Origin: a virus
Direction: 5' to 3' (one strand)
DNA length: 30,569 nt
Virus record (IMG/VR): IMGVR_UViG_3300047546_002701
Coordinates: 1 to 30,569 of that record
Below the pieces are notes generated by a model that did no database searches, had not been told where the DNA came from, and worked only from the letters and a program-made list of their open reading frames with translations. Shown in pieces: positions 23,749-30,569 of the stretch (position 1 is its first letter; every line of letters starts with the position of its first letter). Made by a program: the position numbers and the translations under genes.

Positions 23749-23776
23749 AAATAGTTCGATATAAGTTACTCTCTGA

Positions 23777-25009
23777 TTAGAAATCTAATTTAACTTTAAT
23801 AGCGATTTCCTTATCAAATGATTTTGCAATCGGTTGAGAAGTTTTTGCAACTGCTAATAATTCATTTGCATCATCATAAAGACCTACTGAAGTAATATAT
23901 ACTTTAGGGTCTCTTTCGAAAGATGGATTTGCGAATGCTCCAACCGAACCACTTACGAATGTTGGGTTATTTGAAAAGTTAAATTCTCTATTGTTTGCTC
24001 TCACAAAATAATGTGAAGTAGAAACGTTTTCAGTTCTACGAGCTTGGAAGTCGGCGCCCTTTTTCAATGCATCAAATAATTTTAATGAACCTGATACTGA
24101 ACCCGATTGGTGATACTGATTTGTTGTTGAACCAGCTGCTGCCATTAAATTACCACCTACTGATGCTGATAATGCGTTTGGATTCAATAAGATGATACCC
24201 ATATCAGGGTAGAATAATCCAAATCCTTGTCCGTTTGATGCAGTATAAGTATTGATTGATGCAGTTAATGCAGAACCAATATTCAATGAACCACTAACTA
24301 AGTTATAAACTCTACCTGCGGTTGTTACATTTTCATCAGTTCCACCACTATCATCAATAAGAGTTACTAATCCAACCGAACCAGAAAGGTTGATTGAAAC
24401 ATTACCTGGGTCTAATCTTTCTTTGTATCTTGCTCTATTTACGTTGATTGCGTAGAATGATGTCAAATCATGTGCCGCAGCGGTAGAACCACTATACACA
24501 CTAAAGTATGCATCGGATGATTCTAATAATATATTTTTAAATTGATTATATACAGCTTTAGTAGATAATGTAGATGAATCATCTTGTGTTAACGTAGGTG
24601 CACCATATCCGTTTACATCGCCATATGCAATTGAAAACTGAACCTCTGCGGTGTCGGATGATGTTACTGCGTTGTAAACATCTAAATAATATTTACCAGT
24701 AGAACTATTGTGTTGTAAAGATGATGTATAAAAAGTAGTTAATGAACCCGTATCGCCACTCCAAATTCCTGAAGTTACGATTTCAGTTCTATTAGTTACT
24801 TTATCAATAGCACCAAATTTTTTATAAATACCATTTGTTACTGTTGTTAAATCAGAACTAATCTGCTCACCTTCTCCTAAAAATTGGTTTACAATTCTAA
24901 CCAATTCATTGGTATCAACAGGAGTTCCTGCGGTATTTGCTGCGCCTGCTAAGTACTGGGATAAGTTACTTGCTAAAAGCTGTCCTCTATTATCTCTAAT
25001 TAATGCCAT
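23777..25009 (-). CDS. Putative virion structural protein (410 residues)
   Basis: This Ser/Gly/Asn-rich beta protein starts MALIRDNRGQLLASNLSQYL. Its first 70 residues look helical (LVRIVNQFLGEGEQISSDLT). The middle is rich in the SGS-type turns common in phage tail and neck proteins, and includes GFGLFYPDMGIILLNPNAL at about 262-280. The final 78 residues (333-410) carry ANNREFNFSNNPTF and ITSVGLYDDANELLAVAK, then QPI, shared with the 391-residue protein. No signal peptide, membrane segment or enzyme motif is seen. The gene lies eight bases after the 207-residue gene and ends before the terminator, closing the structural operon. It is probably a virion component; the specific part is not assigned. 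Confidence 0.72.
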   Translation of the reverse strand: MALIRDNRGQLLASNLSQYLAGAANTAGTPVDTNELVRIVNQFLGEGEQISSDLTTVTNGIYKKFGAIDKVTNRTEIVTSGIWSGDTGSLTTFYTSSLQHNSSTGKYYLDVYNAVTSSDTAEVQFSIAYGDVNGYGAPTLTQDDSSTLSTKAVYNQFKNILLESSDAYFSVYSGSTAAAHDLTSFYAINVNRARYKERLDPGNVSINLSGSVGLVTLIDDSGGTDENVTTAGRVYNLVSGSLNIGSALTASINTYTASNGQGFGLFYPDMGIILLNPNALSASVGGNLMAAAGSTTNQYHQSGSVSGSLKLFDALKKGADFQARRTENVSTSHYFVRANNREFNFSNNPTFVSGSVGAFANPSFERDPKVYITSVGLYDDANELLAVAKTSQPIAKSFDKEIAIKVKLDF

Positions 25010-25017
25010 AGTTTATA

Positions 25018-25641
25018 TTATTGAACGTATGTTACGGTTACTGGAATTGTTTGTGAACCACCCGTTTCGTTACCATAAACAGTTATTGTTGTTCTGATTG
25101 ACGAAGTTAAAGATGGGTTTGGAATAAATTTGAAAGTTAAACCTTTCGATACTGCTGCGGTTGCTGATACATCATCACCAATAAATACAGGTACTGAACC
25201 TACATCTGCAGTTACTCCTTCACCTACAATATCACCTGCATTTTTGTTAGCTAATACAATAGTATATCCTAATCTTCTATTTCCTGCCGGAGATGTAGTT
25301 GGAGAAAGCGATACTTCACCACTTCTTTGGTTTACTGAAATGTTAGGAACACCAAATTCAACCACCGGAATACGAGTTGTATTCTTAGGAAGAGTTACTA
25401 ACTTATACTTCATTACTTGAGTCTCATCTGGGTTTGCTTCCAATACAGGCATATTTCTAATTGCCGCATCGTAGTAAGCACTTCCAAGTGGATGAGCTGG
25501 TTCATAAAGTGTATAATCAATCTCATCATCTGCTAAAGCAAATTGAGTGATGTTTAATCCTTGTCCAGCTGCTAATTTTTCTCTACCTTTTTTAGTAAGA
25601 ATTGCATCAACTGTCAATTCAGTATTACTTAAATATCCCAT
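25018..25641 (-). CDS. Putative virion structural protein (207 residues)
   Basis: The product opens MGYLSNTELTVDAILTKKGR, followed by EKLAAGQGLNITQFALADDE and DYTLYEPAHPLGSAYYDAAI. It then runs through ETQVMKYKLVTLPKNTTRIP into a beta-rich C-terminal half. I recall this combination (VDAILTKKGRE, ITQFALADDE, MKYKL) from uncharacterised structural proteins of large myovirus-like phages, where the gene sits beside tail and baseplate genes as here. I cannot name the precise component. The gene has a 48-base leader with two overlapping TATTTATA motifs, so it may have its own promoter. No Shine-Dalgarno sequence precedes the ATG. Confidence 0.72.
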   Translation of the reverse strand: MGYLSNTELTVDAILTKKGREKLAAGQGLNITQFALADDEIDYTLYEPAHPLGSAYYDAAIRNMPVLEANPDETQVMKYKLVTLPKNTTRIPVVEFGVPNISVNQRSGEVSLSPTTSPAGNRRLGYTIVLANKNAGDIVGEGVTADVGSVPVFIGDDVSATAAVSKGLTFKFIPNPSLTSSIRTTITVYGNETGGSQTIPVTVTYVQ

Positions 25642-25662
25642 AGTTTTTTAATTATCTTTGTT

Positions 25663-25676
25663 TATAAATATAAATA
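25663..25676 (-). promoter_or_regulatory. Double TATTTATA leader motif upstream of the 207-residue gene
   Basis: The minus strand reads ATATTTATATTTATAAACAA, containing two overlapping copies of the 8-mer. The nearer one ends 21 bases before the ATG, followed by CAAAGATA. CAAAAGATA follows the motif before the tail-fibre gene as well, which extends the similarity. Confidence 0.48.
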
Positions 25677-25689
25677 TTTTAAAATTCCG

Positions 25690-28600
25690 TTATTCTACTT
25701 CCAATATTGGTTCACTTGCATCTCTACCTGCCTTATTAACTCTTAATGTATTAGGATTAGATGTAAATGTTTCTATTGGGGATGTTCCATCTAATGTAGT
25801 TGCTGCAGTATTTTTTGAACCTTTATAGAAAGAATTTTGTAATCCTCTCGTTAAATCGGTTGTATTTCTATAATGCGTTGGTAAGTATCCGCTCACATTT
25901 TTAACACTTATTATATTACCACCAACAGTAGGAACAAATGAGCCACTAAATGGTTGAATATTTAATTTAGTTTCAGTATAAGTTTGTATATCTGAAACGT
26001 ATCCACCACGAGGGTCACCCAATCCATTTGCTGAAGCGGTTATAGCAAATTTAGTTACAACTCTTTCTTTTTGTTCGGTAACTAATTGTACTCTAACTCT
26101 TTCTTTAACTCGTCTACCATCAACATCAAAATATGTTCTGATTGCTGAACCACTTTGTGCATAAATACCAAATCCAATAGTTTCTAATTCGGTTTGTCCA
26201 ACTATTGTATTTGTATTGTTTACATCTATTTCAGATAATATACTAGCGTTTCCTAAATCAGCATCTATTACAACTTCTTTTTGATAATAATCTGATATAA
26301 AATTTGTATCGTTATAATAGTTATATTCCGCTTCCTTTTGATAACTTTCAGCTATCGTATTTTCTAAAGATGCTGTATAAATTGTAGCATCATATTGAGA
26401 ATTTTCACCTATTAGATTATCTGTTAAATTTGCATCAACAACAACATCGTATTGATTACTACTAGCATTTAATAATGTTGTATCTGAATATTTTATATTT
26501 ACATCTTGTTGATATTCATCGCCCGTTGGTTTCTTTTGAGCAATTTTACTTCTTTCTAAGATGTGTGGTTCTATTAATAAACCAGTAGTAGCTTTAACTC
26601 TAGCCGGCAACATATTCTTAATATCTTCAAACATTGATTTCTCATATAGTTTGATTAAGTTTATGTATGAATAAATATCTCTACCATCAAATCTTTTAAA
26701 GTAATAATTTCTTAAATTATCTAATTGAGAGTAGTTTGATTTGTAATCATCTGATGGGTCTCCTATATAATTATCCAAATTAATTCCACCAAATGATTTA
26801 GCGATATCAATGTTCAACTCTTTTGTAGGAGAGAAGAATAAACCAACTCTGTTTGAATCGGTTGGAGATTGGTCGTATGCTTTTTTAGTTGCTCTACTTT
26901 TTGAAGATAAATCTGATACTAATTCTTGCGATTCAAATCTAACTTTATTTGTAGAATAACGAGATATTCCCATATCAGGAACCTCCAATACAACACTTCT
27001 ATCTATTGCTTCAAATTGATATGGATATGTTGTTATAGGTGTAAATCCGCTAGCAGATGCTGAAAACGATGCCGATACATTTTCTGATAATATCGTTACA
27101 CTTCCCGTAATTCCTACTAAGCCATCTTCTAATTTATTTCTAGTTACAGAAGAACTGTAATATATGTTAGTATCAACATTAATTAAAGATGATGATACTG
27201 ATAAATTTTTAGGATATTCAAAATCTAAACGGAAATATAAATCATCGGTTGAAGATGAAATATGATTACCATTAATCATTTCTGGGAATGAAACGTGTTC
27301 GTAAAATCTATCAGTATTTAATACTTCAGACCACAAACGAAACTCATCAACGCTTCCCACATAAGAACCACCTAATTTAATTTTAGAACCATTATTCCAA
27401 TCAGTTGCTGCTGAAGATGAAATAGATTCTGCGAATATAGTTCTTTCCTTTTCAGATTGTCTTACATCTAATTTTAATCCATCAGAACCACTACTTACTG
27501 AAATACCAAAGAATTTACCATTGTATATTGGTAACAATGATGATGATATTGCATTTGTAGTATTATAGTTAAATACAACATTTCCATATGATGATGTTGT
27601 AGATGCTTGTAATCCAACATTCCATCCGCTACCACTAATTACAGTATAATTTGTGTTTTGAGAAGGTTTTACAAATAATTCAATCGTATTTGGCTTTCTG
27701 TTTTTATTTGTGTTTCTCCATTCAAATTCTATTGCTGCTCCATTATTAAATTTAAGAGCAGTGGTAACATTATCATATACTAATTTACTCTTAGTTGTGT
27801 TGGTTACTTCTGGACCACCAAATTCTAAAATTGAAAGGTTTGATGAAGGAATACCATAGCAAGATAGTAATGCATAAATTCCTCTACGAGTTCCTTTGTG
27901 TTTTAATAAATAAGGTAAATTATTTGCTATTCTTCTCCAAACTTCGTATGTTCTAGCTTTGCCTGTTTTAGTATTTTTTATATTACCCTCTGAATCTTTG
28001 CCAAATGTATATTCCCATAATTTTGTATCAGCAGATAAATTTTTAGCATCCCAATTAAAGGATTTTAAAATATCAAATAATAATTTATCCGATATATCCT
28101 TTCTATTGTACCCCAATCCTCTACTCTTCTCTATTGCTTTTGTATGAAAGTATATATTATCAAAATGATGTCCAATCATTGATAAAAACAATAGTAAACT
28201 TTCATTTTCACTATTTGTTACAATAAATTGTGGTATATTATTTTGAACCCAATTAGGATTTTCAATATCAAAATCTTCTGCTAAAGTTATTAAATTTGAA
28301 TACCAATTTACAACAATTGAGTTTGTAGATAATATTCTTTGACCAGCGTTATATGGCCAAGTTATCGAGTTACTACCATTTGTTGTATATAAAGATGATG
28401 ATGTATATAAGAAATTTTCAAATCCATCAAATCCAGATAACAATTCGTTTTTCTTTATTAATTGTCTTTCTCTTTCTTGTATTTCGCTTAATAAAGATGC
28501 TGATGGCGATGCGTTTGAACCACTTATACTATTTTCATATGCTTCTATTAATTGTACTTTATATACAAAATTATCTACTCGTTCTTTTGCTGAACTGAAA

Positions 28601-30569
28601 TGTGTAAAATTTTCCCACAAATAAGTTGAACCACTTACATAATCAATATTTAACTCATCCATATTGATTAAAGATGAACTTAAATAAGTTGTAACTAATT
28701 GTGTAGATGATGTTGAACCACTCAATATTAAATTATCTAATGATTCAAAATTAGTAGATTGCCCTTTTACATAATCAATATCTAAACTGAAATTAGGTCC
28801 TTTTATTGGTGGGCAACTAATTTCAGATTGTTCACTTAATACAATGGTTTCAATTAATGGGTTTGCCATTAACTTAGTAATCCAAAAAGTTGAATTTGTT
28901 GAAACGTTAGCTGGTAGTGGTGAGTATAATTTTAATATAATAGAATCAACTACATTACTACCTAATTGAATATTTCCTAAATTATCCGTTGTTTTATCGG
29001 ATAAAGTCCAATTATCATTTTCCCAAGTAGAAATTAATATTTGTTCATTATTATCAAAGTTAGCAAGATGTGTTAGATACTTACTTTCTTTATCAGGTTC
29101 AATTACTTTTAATATATTAGAAAATGCATCAAAAATAGCAGATGAAAAGATATTCTCATCTAATTGTATTGTTGGTATTGATAAAAATGTTTTTACTTCA
29201 TATTCATTACCAACCAACTCTTCAGCACCGCTTCTATTAAATGGTTTAAATATTAATGTAACATTATCACTTCCTGCCCAGTTAGAAAACTTATCTCTTA
29301 AATCTTTTAAATTTAAAGAAATGTTTCCATTTGGTGTTAAATTTTTAAATAAAGTAATTCTACTACCATCTTTTGCTTTTAAATCCACATCTATTGTAGA
29401 ACAAGCAAATGATACATATTCATATTTTAAATCTATACTAAAATCTGAAAAAGATGGTATATCAATCGAATCGGTATATGTTATTTGTGTAATTGATGGA
29501 AAATCGTTTACAGCCGTAAATGTAACTAAAGCCGTTACCGAATCACCAGTTCCATATTGTTTACTCTCTGCTACTAAAACTATTTTTTTAGTACCATATA
29601 CTTCAGAAAAATCTTTTTGGAAATATAATTTAACAACTCCATCGATAGCAGGAACTAACATAGTATCTGCTCTACCATCAATATACACTCTTACGTTATC
29701 AGTATTCGATGTTTTGAATGGAATTTGTACTTCTTTTTCTAAATCAGAATCTTTAACGTACACTCCATATTGAGTGGTATCTAAAGAAATAATAGGCCTA
29801 TCTGCTTTTATTTCTTTTTCAAACATAACAACCACCGATATACCTGATTTAAGTTGTTCGGCTGGTAAGCTAAATGATGAATTTTGTGTATTCCACTTAC
29901 TAAAATCAAACTCAGTTTTATATGCAGTTTCTAATTTAGAAGTGTTTGTAGTTTGGTATATATTAGTTAAAATATATTCGGATGGTTTATCTACATATTC
30001 TATTCTAAAATCTACTCTTCCTTTTAAGGCATCTGAATTTAGTTGTCTGATAATATTACTATCGGAAAGAGATACTTTTCCACTATCCGATATTGTACCA
30101 TCGTTTTGAAATATTGTATAATTCAATACTACATTATTTCCTAACTCTTGTTTGAAGTTAGATGAAAATGCTACTTCGTATTCTACGGTTGTAATCGTAT
30201 TAATAATATCATCGGATGCTTTAACTGATTTTAATTCAAAATTTAAAGTTACAGAACCTAAATCGAATGTTTTTATATCATTTGCTACATATGTACCATC
30301 TGATTGTAAATCAAACTCTTGCACAGAAAGTGTTTCGGAATAGTTATATTCTATTGCGTTGACAACCGGCTTTACGTTTAATGGTCTTTTAACTTTAAAT
30401 TTTTTAGAACCTTTAAATAGGTTACGGATACCGAATGATTCATTTGTTACTCTAACATCCAATCCATCTCTTAATCTGCCAAAAAATCCACGTCTTTTCG
30501 GTGTTAGTGGTGTGATTTCAGTTTCTTGTATAGGATTAGATTGATTATCGGTTTGATAACTTTTCTTAA
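25690..30569 (-). CDS. Giant baseplate/tail protein with Tail_P2_I-like and LamG regions, 5' end outside window
   Basis: The frame is open from the right edge to TAA at 25690, giving at least 1626 codons. A TTG at 30462 could serve as a start, but in-frame sequence continues upstream without a stop (including PLTPKRRGFFGRLRDG), so the true start lies outside. The first 560 residues or so are repeated beta modules. A segment at about 27810-28160 reads RRIANNLPYLLKHKGTRRGI, then YALLSCYGIP, resembling the P2 gpI-type tail/baseplate family. A LamG-like domain follows at about 27200-27790 (TIELFVKP, GSVDEFRLWSEVL). Near the C-terminus are five 19-residue repeats. Together these suggest a baseplate or tail-tip protein with glycan-binding potential. 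Confidence 0.82.
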   Translation of the reverse strand, partial: KKSYQTDNQSNPIQETEITPLTPKRRGFFGRLRDGLDVRVTNESFGIRNLFKGSKKFKVKRPLNVKPVVNAIEYNYSETLSVQEFDLQSDGTYVANDIKTFDLGSVTLNFELKSVKASDDIINTITTVEYEVAFSSNFKQELGNNVVLNYTIFQNDGTISDSGKVSLSDSNIIRQLNSDALKGRVDFRIEYVDKPSEYILTNIYQTTNTSKLETAYKTEFDFSKWNTQNSSFSLPAEQLKSGISVVVMFEKEIKADRPIISLDTTQYGVYVKDSDLEKEVQIPFKTSNTDNVRVYIDGRADTMLVPAIDGVVKLYFQKDFSEVYGTKKIVLVAESKQYGTGDSVTALVTFTAVNDFPSITQITYTDSIDIPSFSDFSIDLKYEYVSFACSTIDVDLKAKDGSRITLFKNLTPNGNISLNLKDLRDKFSNWAGSDNVTLIFKPFNRSGAEELVGNEYEVKTFLSIPTIQLDENIFSSAIFDAFSNILKVIEPDKESKYLTHLANFDNNEQILISTWENDNWTLSDKTTDNLGNIQLGSNVVDSIILKLYSPLPANVSTNSTFWITKLMANPLIETIVLSEQSEISCPPIKGPNFSLDIDYVKGQSTNFESLDNLILSGSTSSTQLVTTYLSSSLINMDELNIDYVSGSTYLWENFTHFSSAKERVDNFVYKVQLIEAYENSISGSNASPSASLLSEIQERERQLIKKNELLSGFDGFENFLYTSSSLYTTNGSNSITWPYNAGQRILSTNSIVVNWYSNLITLAEDFDIENPNWVQNNIPQFIVTNSENESLLLFLSMIGHHFDNIYFHTKAIEKSRGLGYNRKDISDKLLFDILKSFNWDAKNLSADTKLWEYTFGKDSEGNIKNTKTGKARTYEVWRRIANNLPYLLKHKGTRRGIYALLSCYGIPSSNLSILEFGGPEVTNTTKSKLVYDNVTTALKFNNGAAIEFEWRNTNKNRKPNTIELFVKPSQNTNYTVISGSGWNVGLQASTTSSYGNVVFNYNTTNAISSSLLPIYNGKFFGISVSSGSDGLKLDVRQSEKERTIFAESISSSAATDWNNGSKIKLGGSYVGSVDEFRLWSEVLNTDRFYEHVSFPEMINGNHISSSTDDLYFRLDFEYPKNLSVSSSLINVDTNIYYSSSVTRNKLEDGLVGITGSVTILSENVSASFSASASGFTPITTYPYQFEAIDRSVVLEVPDMGISRYSTNKVRFESQELVSDLSSKSRATKKAYDQSPTDSNRVGLFFSPTKELNIDIAKSFGGINLDNYIGDPSDDYKSNYSQLDNLRNYYFKRFDGRDIYSYINLIKLYEKSMFEDIKNMLPARVKATTGLLIEPHILERSKIAQKKPTGDEYQQDVNIKYSDTTLLNASSNQYDVVVDANLTDNLIGENSQYDATIYTASLENTIAESYQKEAEYNYYNDTNFISDYYQKEVVIDADLGNASILSEIDVNNTNTIVGQTELETIGFGIYAQSGSAIRTYFDVDGRRVKERVRVQLVTEQKERVVTKFAITASANGLGDPRGGYVSDIQTYTETKLNIQPFSGSFVPTVGGNIISVKNVSGYLPTHYRNTTDLTRGLQNSFYKGSKNTAATTLDGTSPIETFTSNPNTLRVNKAGRDASEPILEVE
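26227..26511 (-). repeat. Five contiguous 19-residue repeats in the giant tail protein
   Basis: Five units of exactly 57 bases begin QQDVNIKYS, QYDVVVDAN, QYDATIYTA, QKEAEYNYY and QKEVVIDAD. The consensus is Q-[YKQ]-[DE]-[AV]-x-[IVY]-x, then a middle Leu/Phe and an acidic or Ser/Tyr end. The exact period with diverged sequence suggests a stacked beta or solenoid element, older than a recent slippage event. Confidence 0.8.

Noticed and set aside
25653-25660. TATCTTTG on the plus strand, matching the Bacteroidota -7 consensus TAnnTTTG
   Set aside because: No plus-strand gene follows it, and no -33 TTTG is correctly spaced; it lies in the leader of a minus-strand gene.
29321-29773. Plus-strand open frame of 150 codons
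   Set aside because: It is fully antisense to the giant tail protein, with no leader and no recognisable motif.
30460-30462. TTG as the start of the giant tail protein
   Set aside because: The frame is open upstream to the window edge with a plausible protein sequence, so TTG is internal.
1-30569. tRNA genes, CRISPR arrays, insertion sequences, attachment sites
   Set aside because: Non-coding space is limited to short gaps, the longest 104 bases. I saw no cloverleaf, spaced direct-repeat array, transposase or terminal inverted repeats.

Overview
This window is a stretch of a large, AT-rich tailed-phage genome, not a bacterial chromosome. It carries giant tail and adhesin proteins, an intramolecular-chaperone (S74-type) tail fibre, a T7 endonuclease I-like resolvase, a TOPRIM primase and an SbcD-SbcC recombination nuclease. 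Almost all genes lie on the minus strand and abut or overlap by 1 to 22 bases. None of the starts I inspected has a purine-rich Shine-Dalgarno sequence; the leaders are A/T-rich. Together with the low G+C this suggests a Bacteroidota host (inference). A Tail_P2_I-like segment in the largest tail protein hints at a contractile-tailed virus, but no sheath, capsid or terminase gene is in view.

Layout in the direction of transcription (right to left). (1) 30569-23777: a structural block with a baseplate/tail protein of at least 1626 codons that runs off the right edge, a 207-residue and a 410-residue structural protein, then a clear intrinsic terminator at 23717-23748. (2) 23696-17740: a 391-residue protein sharing a C-terminal domain with the 410-residue one, a 69-residue protein of unknown function, then a compact recombination/replication group (T7 endonuclease I-like nuclease, TOPRIM primase, fused SbcD-SbcC). 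(3) 17759-17580: the only plus-strand gene, a 59-residue ribbon-helix-helix-like protein that overlaps the end of the nuclease gene, behind a 104-base divergent control region with 10-bp-phased repeats. (4) 17475-11425: a 2016-residue tail fibre or spike. (5) 11428-1: a tightly packed glycan and carrier cassette. It holds a GT-B glycosyltransferase, a methyltransferase, a GT-A glycosyltransferase, three proteins built on the beta-1,4-galactosyltransferase fold with a LamG domain, a 93-residue helical protein, a free-standing lipoyl domain, a radical SAM enzyme, a lone LamG-like protein, an NAD-dependent epimerase, an RmlC-like epimerase and a truncated gene at the left edge.

The cassette directly follows the tail fibre with 4-base overlaps, so it is probably co-transcribed with it. 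A reasonable model is that the phage makes a nucleotide sugar, transfers and methylates sugars, and so decorates its own fibre or the host surface. The most unusual points are these. The LamG domain interrupts the beta-1,4-galactosyltransferase fold: the metal-binding His and the terminal SDGLxxxxY segment lie after the lectin domain. The third copy has lost several catalytic motifs. A free lipoyl domain is translationally linked to a radical SAM enzyme.
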